Below, piece by piece: positions 1 to 5,577 of a stretch of 6,753 bases of DNA. Where the stretch lies: NCBI GenBank assembly GCA_903844585.1, contig CAIMUD010000222.1, forward strand, positions 1 through 6,753. The letters are read 5' to 3'. The translations under genes and the position numbers were made by a program. This stretch comes from an uncultured Actinomycetes bacterium. Its GTDB lineage: Bacteria > Actinomycetota > Actinomycetes > Nanopelagicales > Nanopelagicaceae. Under the pieces are notes generated by a model that did not search any database, was not told where the DNA came from, and worked only from the letters and a program-made list of their open reading frames with translations. Positions within the stretch are counted from its first letter, which is position 1; each line of letters starts with the position of its first letter.

Positions 1-762
1 GATTGGGCAGATTACGATGCTTGGCTTACTCGTCATGGAGTTAATACTTCACATACTGTCGTCTCTCAAAGCCTTCACACCGCGCATTTTGTAGTTACGA
101 CAGATACAGAGCTCAATCAAATTGCCTCATTTTTTCCAGGTGCGATGAGTGAAGCGCGCAATATCGAGCTGAGTCCAATTATGGAAAAGATTGGACGCTT
201 GGATCTGATCATCATTTCCCCAGATGATCCTGAGGCAATGCTTCGACATACAGAGACAGCGCTAAAAGAAGGCATTCAAGTTGCGGCAGATCCATCCCAA
301 CAATTGGCATATATGTCTGGTGATCAAATTAAGCGCCTTATTGATGGAGCGACCTATCTGTTTATGAATGAATATGAATTGGCGCTAGCTGCACAAAAAA
401 CCGGATGGAGCGAAGACGAGATTTTAAATCGCGTTACATACCGAATCGTGACGATGGGATCTAACGGTGCACGTATTGAGTCGAAAGCTCACCCAACCAT
501 TTCAATTCCATGTGCGAAAGAAAAAGCGAAGGTAGATCCAACAGGAGTGGGCGACGCATTTAGATCTGGATTCATCGCCGGTCTTGCTTGGGGATTTTCG
601 CATGAGCGCTGTGGCCAAATCGGTTCGATGCTTGCTACATTTGTTATCGAAACCAAAGGCACTCAGGAGTACAGATTTACTAAGAGCGAATTTGCAGAAC
701 GCTTTGCCCAGGCATATGGCAAGGAAGCTGCAGAAGAAGTATTGGCAGTCTTACCTACCTGA
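1..762 (+). CDS. adoK: Adenosine kinase, PfkB/ribokinase family (5'-truncated by window edge)
   Basis: The reading frame is open from base 1 and ends at TGA 760-762, giving 253 visible residues; compared with the mycobacterial protein, roughly the first 75 residues lie outside the window. The PfkB signature DPTGVGDAFRSGF is at visible residues 179-191, with D185 the expected catalytic base and the GVGD segment forming the anion hole. A TMGSNGA stretch (151-157) is the usual nucleotide-binding loop. Segments such as FPGAMSEARNI (45-55), AADPSQQLA (95-103) and the C-terminal GTQEY (220-224) match what I remember of M. tuberculosis AdoK (Rv2202c, formerly CbhK), so adenosine phosphorylation to AMP (purine salvage, cytosolic) is favoured over a sugar kinase. 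Substrate specificity cannot be proven here because the N-terminal lid and most substrate contacts are missing. Its 3' end overlaps the convergent class-V gene by 12 bp. Confidence 0.85.
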   Translation, partial: DWADYDAWLTRHGVNTSHTVVSQSLHTAHFVVTTDTELNQIASFFPGAMSEARNIELSPIMEKIGRLDLIIISPDDPEAMLRHTETALKEGIQVAADPSQQLAYMSGDQIKRLIDGATYLFMNEYELALAAQKTGWSEDEILNRVTYRIVTMGSNGARIESKAHPTISIPCAKEKAKVDPTGVGDAFRSGFIAGLAWGFSHERCGQIGSMLATFVIETKGTQEYRFTKSEFAERFAQAYGKEAAEEVLAVLPT

Positions 763-1800
763 GTGAGCGCGTAACTCTTTCACGGCGTTGTTTATAGCAT
801 CAGCGTAAGCACGAATATCGTCATCGGTCGTATCCGGATGAATTGTTGTCCGGATATTTCCATGAGTAAGTACCCCCATCGCAGCCAATACATGGCTTGG
901 CTGTAGATCCATTGCTGTACATGCCGAACCAGAATCTGCTGAGAATCCCTTTGCGCCGATTAATCGAAGCAGTTCTTCACCATCGCACTGGGCGAATGAG
1001 GCAGAGAGCAGATGGGGTAGTGAGGTAGATAAATCTCCAGCAATTTCTGCGCCCAGTAATTGAGAACGTAATTGCGAATTTAGCGCTCTTATTCTTGATT
1101 CATCCTTTACAAAATTCTCAAGAGCAACAGCTGCAGCGATCAGAAGTGGGAGGGAGTGGCTATAGGGAGTTCGAATATTTGAAATATGCGGAAGTGGATT
1201 TCGCCATCGCTTCTCATCATTAATCGCCAAAATTCCGATTCCTGCAGGGCCTTGCCAAGACTTGGCATCGAAGAGCGCGGTACTCCAATGGGAGGGTAGC
1301 GGCGTTCTAGATCCGGTTGCTGTTGCATCAACTGCAACAAAGTCAGAGTCAATTTCTTCTTGTTGAATAACTCCAGTCTCAATATTGGCCAATTGAAAAG
1401 ATAAAACTGTTTTTGTGTTCTGCTTTGCCGGTGCAATCAATTGGCCATCCGATGAGACGGGTAACTCTAAAACTGGCCCGTTATGCGATCTAGCTGTTGC
1501 AATAATTTCACTTCGATCTATTGATCCATAAATCAACGTTGCATCATGAGTAAGTAAGCCACCCAGTGAGAGAAAATGCCCAAGGCATGGTTCGCCAATA
1601 ATTTCTATCTGTGGAGCACGCAGGCCAAGAGAATGTGCCAATGTTTCAATGGCTTGGTTTTTCAATAACGCTGCGCGAGATGACTCTTGTGAAAGCTTGC
1701 GAGGATCAGCCCAGCCCGAATCAATTGCAGCCAAAAGGGCCTGCCTAGCCACTGGATTTAAGGGGCTTTCAGATTGGAAATTTCCTGTGACACGAACCAC
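751..1800 (-). CDS. Divergent class-V PLP-dependent enzyme, cysteine desulfurase-like
   Basis: A 349-residue protein with GTG start (1798-1800) and TAA stop (751-753). Fold-type I class-V features appear in the expected order: NIETG at 139-143 (NifS/IscS: NNETG), D158 in VAVDAT (PLP pyridine-N partner), K180 in DAKSWQGPAGIGIL (PLP Schiff-base lysine), C294 in SGSACTA followed by PSHVLAAMG (catalytic cysteine loop of NifS/IscS-type desulfurases), and R317 (substrate carboxylate). A role in mobilising sulfur from cysteine, for Fe-S clusters or other thio-cofactors, is therefore plausible. Several conserved contacts are altered: the N-terminal LDNAATT and the SGGTE phosphate loop are not recognisable, the PLP-stacking His aligns with R96, Gln after D158 is Ala, and the residue before the lysine is Ala, not His. 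It may be a specialised or non-desulfurase family member. No ATG or TTG lies between the upstream in-frame TAG and the GTG, and no Shine-Dalgarno is visible, so leaderless translation is possible. Divergent from ctaC, convergent with adoK. Confidence 0.8.
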   Translation of the reverse strand: MVRVTGNFQSESPLNPVARQALLAAIDSGWADPRKLSQESSRAALLKNQAIETLAHSLGLRAPQIEIIGEPCLGHFLSLGGLLTHDATLIYGSIDRSEIIATARSHNGPVLELPVSSDGQLIAPAKQNTKTVLSFQLANIETGVIQQEEIDSDFVAVDATATGSRTPLPSHWSTALFDAKSWQGPAGIGILAINDEKRWRNPLPHISNIRTPYSHSLPLLIAAAVALENFVKDESRIRALNSQLRSQLLGAEIAGDLSTSLPHLLSASFAQCDGEELLRLIGAKGFSADSGSACTAMDLQPSHVLAAMGVLTHGNIRTTIHPDTTDDDIRAYADAINNAVKELRAHSGR

Positions 1801-1807
1801 CCAGCCA

Positions 1808-1813
1808 ACGCTA
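1808..1813 (-). promoter_or_regulatory. Putative -10 element of a leaderless promoter for the class-V enzyme gene
   Basis: Read on the minus strand this is TAGCGT, a TANNNT-type actinobacterial -10 box ending 7 bases before the GTG start at 1800. That spacing puts the transcription start at or one base from the start codon, which would explain the missing Shine-Dalgarno. No convincing -35 is present. This is inference from a short degenerate motif. Confidence 0.3.
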
Positions 1814-1846
1814 CTAGCCCTTGCTGCGGTGGGCGAATTGCCCGAC

Positions 1847-1852
1847 TATCCT
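1847..1852 (+). promoter_or_regulatory. Putative -10 element of a leaderless promoter for ctaC
   Basis: TATCCT fits TANNNT and ends 6 bases before the ctaC ATG (1859), so the predicted transcription start falls on the A of the start codon. TTGCTG at 1821-1826 resembles a -35 box but the 20-base spacer is long. No Shine-Dalgarno precedes the ATG, consistent with a leaderless mRNA, which is common in actinobacteria. This promoter would drive the ctaC-ctaD-ctaF-eamA operon. Confidence 0.35.
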
Positions 1853-1858
1853 TTGCTC

Positions 1859-2620
1859 ATGTCTGCTCCAAAGAAAAATAATCGCAGCCGATTCGCCATA
1901 GCCACTCTTGCCATTCCTGCCCTTTTGCTTTTAACAGGATGCTCAAAAGTTTCCGGTCTTGGTTTTGATGAGGGCCTTTCAAGCGTAAATGACATTTCAT
2001 TATCTCTATGGCAAGGAGCATGGATCACTGCGGGAATCGTGGGAGTTTTTACATTCATTCTGATTGTGTGGCCTGCAATTTTCCACCGCGCAAAGGCAGG
2101 CAAGGGCGAATTTCCAAAGCAGACCCAGTACAACATACCGATTGAAATTCTTTATACAGTCATCCCGTTCATTATCGTTGCGGTTCTTTTCTATTTCACA
2201 GCAATCAAAGAATCAAAGATCGTCGAGAAAACAACCTCTCCGGCACATGAAATTACCGTCAATGCGATTCAGTGGTCATGGCAGTTCTCATACCCTGAAG
2301 CCGGACCAAAAGCCACAGTTACAGGTACGCCAGCGAATCCGCCAACTCTTGTCGTACCTCAAGGCGAAAAGGTTCGATACACGATCACTGCTAGCGATGT
2401 TGTGCACGGATTCTGGATTCCAGCGTTCATGATTCAGCAGCAGAACTTGCCGGGATTCACCAACCATCTCGAATTCACTGCAAATAAAATTGGCGAGTAT
2501 CCAGGGCGATGCAACATTCTGTGCGGGCGCAATCACAGCCAAATGCTTTTCACGCTCAAAGTTGTTACACCAACTGAGTACAAGACTTATCTCGAAACCT
2601 TGAAAGCGAGCATGGCATGA
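1859..2620 (+). CDS. ctaC: Cytochrome c oxidase subunit II (aa3 type), lipoprotein with CuA site
   Basis: A 253-residue protein that takes electrons from cytochrome c (the QcrC heme domain in actinobacterial supercomplexes) at its binuclear CuA centre and passes them to heme a in CtaD. The ATG at 1859 is chosen because it gives a compact signal peptide with charged n-region (KKNNRSR, 5-11), hydrophobic core and lipobox LLTGC with C28 as the lipidation site; further 5' extension of the frame is only antisense to the neighbour. Two membrane helices follow at about 54-75 and 96-114, then the cupredoxin domain. CuA ligands are H183, C218, C222, H226 and M229; D180 and the electron-entry W139 are present, as is E96, the subunit II glutamate at the K-channel mouth. 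Oddity: the Glu of the CxExC loop, whose carbonyl binds CuA and side chain binds Mg, is I220 (C-N-I-L-C). The protein is short and carries no fused heme domain. Stop overlaps the ctaD start as ATGA. Confidence 0.95.
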   Translation: MSAPKKNNRSRFAIATLAIPALLLLTGCSKVSGLGFDEGLSSVNDISLSLWQGAWITAGIVGVFTFILIVWPAIFHRAKAGKGEFPKQTQYNIPIEILYTVIPFIIVAVLFYFTAIKESKIVEKTTSPAHEITVNAIQWSWQFSYPEAGPKATVTGTPANPPTLVVPQGEKVRYTITASDVVHGFWIPAFMIQQQNLPGFTNHLEFTANKIGEYPGRCNILCGRNHSQMLFTLKVVTPTEYKTYLETLKASMA

Positions 2621-4275
2621 CAACATATGCAGAACGTCCAACTTTTAGCTCATTAGCACCCGGAGTAGCTCCCGCCCACAAAGGTAAGAATTTTGTTAAG
2701 TGGATTACCTCAACCGATCACAAGACAATCGGATATCTGTATTTAATGACTTCTTTTGCATGGTTTCTAGTTGGCGGTTTACTCGCTCTTATCCTTAGAG
2801 TCGAACTAGCTCGTCCAGGAATGCAATTCATAAGTAACGAGCAATACAATCAAGTATTCACAATGCATGGAACCATCATGCTTTTGATGTTTGCAACTCC
2901 GCTCTTTGTTGGCTTCGCAAATGTAATTATGCCGCTGCAAATAGGTGCAGCCGATGTTGCATTCCCTCGCCTGAATATGCTCTCTTACTGGCTTTATTTC
3001 TTTGGTTCGATCATGGCTGTTTCCGGATTTTTATCTCCCGGTGGAGCAGCATCATTTGGTTGGACTGCATATGCACCCCTAGCCAACTCAACGTATTCGC
3101 CAGGAATTGGTGGAGATTTGTGGGTAATCGGTTTAGCCGTTTCCGGTCTTGGAACAATTCTTGGTGGCGTTAACTTCATTACAACAATATTTACGATGCG
3201 CGCACCTGGAATGACGATGTTCCGAATGTCAATCTTCTCTTGGAATGTATTGCTGACATCAATTCTCGTCCTGCTTGCATTTCCACCACTTGCTGCAGCG
3301 TTACTTGGTCTTGAATCGGATCGCCTCTACGGTTCGCATCTATTTGATCCCGCAAATGGCGGTGCGATGTTGTGGCAGCACCTCTTCTGGTTCTTCGGAC
3401 ACCCCGAGGTTTATATTCTTGCGCTTCCGTTCTTTGGGATAGCTACTGAGATCTTGCCAGTCTTTAGTCGCAAGCCAATCTTTGGATACAAGGGTTTGAT
3501 CGCAGCAACTATCGCAATCTCCGCACTCTCTGTTGCAGTGTGGGCCCACCATATGTTTGCTAGCGGTCAAGTATTACTGCCGTTCTTCTCTTTCATGACA
3601 TTTCTTATCGGAGTTCCAACTGGTGTGAAATTCTTCAACTGGATCGGAACAATGTGGCGAGGCCATGTAACTTTTGAAACTCCGATGCTCTGGGTTATGG
3701 GCTTTTTAGTCACATTCTTATTCGGTGGCCTAACCGGAATCATTCTTGCCTCACCTCCAATGGACTTTGCAGTCTCTGCCTCCTATTTCGTTGTGGCGCA
3801 CTTCCACTACGTGCTCTTTGGAACAGTGGTTTTCGCGATGTTCGCTGGTTTCTATTTCTGGTGGCCAAAGATGACAGGAAAGATGCTAAACGAACGTCTA
3901 GGCAAGATTCACTTCTGGACGCTCTTCTTTGGATTCCACCTGACATTCTTGATTCAGCACTGGCTTGGAATTAAGGGCTTCCCTCGTCGTTACGCAGATT
4001 ATCTTGCGACAGATGGCTTTACTTTTATGAATACAGTTTCAACAATCGGTTCATTCTTGCTCGCACTTTCTATGATTCCGTTCTTTGTAAATATCTGGAT
4101 CACTCGCAAGAGTCCTCTAGTAGAGGTTGATGATCCGTGGGGTTATGGGTCTTCACTTGAGTGGGCGACATCTTGTCCACCACCACGCCACAACTTCTTA
4201 TCAATGCCGCGCATTCGATCAGAGCGCCCAGCTTTTGATTTGCATCATCCGCACATTAAGACAGAGGGCCACTAG
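2617..4275 (+). CDS. ctaD: Cytochrome c oxidase subunit I (aa3 type), heme-copper catalytic subunit
   Basis: A 552-residue polytopic membrane protein that reduces O2 to water and pumps protons. Ligands are complete: H84 (MHG) and H397 for the low-spin heme a, H395 for heme a3 (AHFHY), and H262, H311 and H312 for CuB. Y266 in HPEVY is the residue cross-linked to H262, and E264 in the same motif ends the D channel, marking an A1-type oxidase. D-channel entry D113 with N102 and N120, K-channel K338 with T335, and the propionate-binding pair R457-R458 (PRRY) are present. Oddity: the two residues equivalent to bovine H368 and D369, normally Mg ligands, are S387 and A388 ([13 protein letters not shown]). 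The start ATG at 2617 overlaps the ctaC TGA by 4 bp, pointing to translational coupling; only a weak GCGAG (2606-2610) precedes it. The C-terminal tail is histidine-rich (residues 543-552), which I believe is ordinary for actinobacterial CtaD. ctaF follows after 2 bp. Confidence 0.97.
   Translation: MTTYAERPTFSSLAPGVAPAHKGKNFVKWITSTDHKTIGYLYLMTSFAWFLVGGLLALILRVELARPGMQFISNEQYNQVFTMHGTIMLLMFATPLFVGFANVIMPLQIGAADVAFPRLNMLSYWLYFFGSIMAVSGFLSPGGAASFGWTAYAPLANSTYSPGIGGDLWVIGLAVSGLGTILGGVNFITTIFTMRAPGMTMFRMSIFSWNVLLTSILVLLAFPPLAAALLGLESDRLYGSHLFDPANGGAMLWQHLFWFFGHPEVYILALPFFGIATEILPVFSRKPIFGYKGLIAATIAISALSVAVWAHHMFASGQVLLPFFSFMTFLIGVPTGVKFFNWIGTMWRGHVTFETPMLWVMGFLVTFLFGGLTGIILASPPMDFAVSASYFVVAHFHYVLFGTVVFAMFAGFYFWWPKMTGKMLNERLGKIHFWTLFFGFHLTFLIQHWLGIKGFPRRYADYLATDGFTFMNTVSTIGSFLLALSMIPFFVNIWITRKSPLVEVDDPWGYGSSLEWATSCPPPRHNFLSMPRIRSERPAFDLHHPHIKTEGH
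4264..4268 (+). promoter_or_regulatory. Ribosome binding site for ctaF
   Basis: GAGGG lies 9 bases upstream of the ctaF ATG (4278), inside the last codons of ctaD. It is the clearest Shine-Dalgarno in this operon and supports the chosen ctaF start. Confidence 0.55.
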
Positions 4276-4277
4276 CA

Positions 4278-4670
4278 ATGAAGGCTTCTTGGCAGCTTTT
4301 TACTGGACTTTCACTTTTCTACGTCATCATGGCGGTTGTCTATTGGCAAGTTAACGGTGAAGCAGTTGGAATAACAGGAATGATTCTTGCTGCATGTCTT
4401 GCTGGGATGGTTGGTTTCTATGTTTGGTTTACACAGAAACGTATCGGTGAAATTTTGCCGGAGGACAACACATCGGCAGAGATTGCAGATGGAGCAGGGG
4501 AGCTTGGTTTCTATAGCCCTCACTCATGGTGGCCGCTTCCTGTAGCCATGAGTGCGTGTGCAATGGCACTTGGCCTGGTTATTGGCTGGTGGCTAACTCT
4601 TATAGCTCTTACCTCACTCGTAATTAGCATTATTGGCATGGTCACCGAATACGAGAAGCCACTTCCATAA
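4278..4670 (+). CDS. ctaF: Cytochrome c oxidase subunit IV, actinobacterial type
   Basis: A 130-residue membrane protein of the actinobacteria-specific cytochrome c oxidase polypeptide 4 family, an accessory subunit of the aa3 oxidase in the bcc-aa3 supercomplex. The diagnostic motif is ELGFYSPHSWWPL at residues 75-87, in the loop between two pairs of membrane helices (about 7-23, 31-51, 87-104 and 105-122). Length and topology match the family. It starts 2 bp after the ctaD stop with a good Shine-Dalgarno and is certainly co-transcribed with ctaC and ctaD. The last bases, CCATAA, form the junction with the downstream permease: the TAA stop (4668-4670) overlaps an in-frame ATA codon of that gene. 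No catalytic or metal-binding residues are expected or seen. Confidence 0.93.
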   Translation: MKASWQLFTGLSLFYVIMAVVYWQVNGEAVGITGMILAACLAGMVGFYVWFTQKRIGEILPEDNTSAEIADGAGELGFYSPHSWWPLPVAMSACAMALGLVIGWWLTLIALTSLVISIIGMVTEYEKPLP

Positions 4671-5551
4671 AGGGCTTAGCAATAAAGCTCGCGCCGGCTG
4701 GCTTTGTAATTCTGTGGAGTACCGGATTTATCGGCGTTAAGTACGGTATCCCTTTCTCTTCACCGCTGATTTTTGTTGCGATTCGCATGTTGATTGCGGC
4801 AGTACTTTTGGCCGGCATAACCCTCTTAGTCACTGGTGAGTTTGCGCGTGGCTCGAAAACGATATTGAAATCAAGTGCGGTGGGTGTCACCTTGCATGGG
4901 GCCTATCTTGGTGGATGCTTCTATTCAGTTAGCCGCGGTATGAGCGCTGGGCTCGTTGCTCTCATTGTTTGTTTGCAACCTGTTGTTGTGAGCGTTGCGG
5001 CGAGTTATTTCCTTAAAGAAAAGCTCTCTGGCAGATCTATAGCGGGTTTGGCTTTAGGACTTCTTGGAGTGGTGACTGTGATTGCTCCACGCATAAGCGG
5101 GACAGACAAGCTTTCAACTGCCGCGATTGGTACCGCAGTGATTGCACTTCTCGGCGGTTCAATTGGAACTCTTTTGCAGAAGAAATTTGCGGCAGATGTT
5201 CCGATGCTTGCTGGGGCAACTTACCAATACGCGGCGACTGCAGTGGTAATCGGTGCGATAGCACTTGCTAGCGAACCAATATTTATAGATTGGACTCCTA
5301 AATTTATCTTCGCTCTTTCATGGCTTGTCCTTGCGCTCTCGCTCGGTGCCATTTTATTGCTCTTCTTTCTGCTTCAATCCGGCTCCGCTGCCGAAGTCTC
5401 ATCTCTTTACTATTTGGTGCCGGCCGTTACCGCAGGCATGGCTTACTTATTTTTCGATGAAAAGATTTCACCGATTAGTGCAATTGGAACTCTCATAGCG
5501 GTAATTGGCGTATGGCTTGTTACCGGTAATAAAAAAGCCCCTAAGAGATAG
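4667..5551 (+). CDS. EamA/DMT-superfamily permease with no canonical start codon
   Basis: A ten-helix inner-membrane transporter of the drug/metabolite family with two EamA repeats. Repeat 1 ends in LQPVVVSVAASYFLKEKLS and repeat 2 in YYLVPAVTAGMAYLFFDEKIS, each with the conserved lysine/acid-rich turn followed by a further helix. The substrate cannot be inferred. The first canonical start is ATG 4787, giving 254 residues and removing the first helix. Upstream in the same frame the sequence clearly encodes that helix (APAGFVILWSTGFIGVKYG, 4694-4750, typical of the family N-terminus), and the frame is open back to TAG 4625 with no ATG, GTG or TTG. The coordinates use the ATA at 4667, which overlaps the ctaF stop as ATAA and gives about 294 residues. 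A second candidate is ATA 4682, 7 bases after AAAGGG (4669-4674). The gene may use a rare start codon, be translated poorly from 4787, or contain a sequencing error or mutation at the start. It is the last gene of the oxidase operon; stop TAG lies within the terminator hairpin. Confidence 0.8.
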   Translation: MKGLAIKLAPAGFVILWSTGFIGVKYGIPFSSPLIFVAIRMLIAAVLLAGITLLVTGEFARGSKTILKSSAVGVTLHGAYLGGCFYSVSRGMSAGLVALIVCLQPVVVSVAASYFLKEKLSGRSIAGLALGLLGVVTVIAPRISGTDKLSTAAIGTAVIALLGGSIGTLLQKKFAADVPMLAGATYQYAATAVVIGAIALASEPIFIDWTPKFIFALSWLVLALSLGAILLLFFLLQSGSAAEVSSLYYLVPAVTAGMAYLFFDEKISPISAIGTLIAVIGVWLVTGNKKAPKR

Positions 5552-5566
5552 CTCTTAAGGGCTTTT
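5533..5566. terminator. Bidirectional intrinsic terminator between eamA and qcrB
   Basis: Arms 5533-5547 (AAAAGCCCCTAAGAG) and 5552-5566 (CTCTTAAGGGCTTTT) pair over 14 of 15 positions with one C-A mismatch and a 4-base loop. A T-run follows the stem on the plus strand, and AAAAAA at 5531-5536 gives a U-run on the minus strand, so it can end both converging transcripts. The left arm is the 3' end of the eamA coding sequence and the loop includes its stop codon. Confidence 0.8.
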
Positions 5567-5577
5567 CTATAAGAACG

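Noticed and set aside
1140..1436. A 98-codon minus-strand frame inside the class-V gene.
   Set aside because: It is out of frame with a gene that has clear family motifs across this interval, and has low-complexity, non-protein-like composition.
1649..1858. Upstream extension of the ctaC frame to ATG 1649, adding about 70 residues.
   Set aside because: This stretch is antisense to the start of the class-V gene and would bury the signal peptide; the lipobox places the start at ATG 1859.
2288..2641. A 117-codon open frame on the minus strand.
   Set aside because: It is antisense to the conserved CuA region of ctaC, has no recognisable domain, and is explained as a shadow of the real gene.
1948..3153. 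A 14-bp direct repeat, GTTTCCGGTCTTGG, in ctaC (near 1949) and ctaD (near 3139).
   Set aside because: Both copies encode VSGLG in frame and have no flanking similarity; chance plus codon bias is sufficient.
4242..4272. Histidine-rich C-terminus of CtaD as a possible metal-binding tail.
   Set aside because: Similar His-containing C-terminal ends occur in other actinobacterial CtaD proteins; nothing here shows a special role.
4684..4705. A small hairpin (AAAGC...GCTTT around a GCCGGC palindrome) just after ctaF, considered as a terminator or attenuator.
   Set aside because: The paired outer stem is only 5 bp with a 12-base loop, there is no T-run after it, and the region codes for the permease N-terminus.
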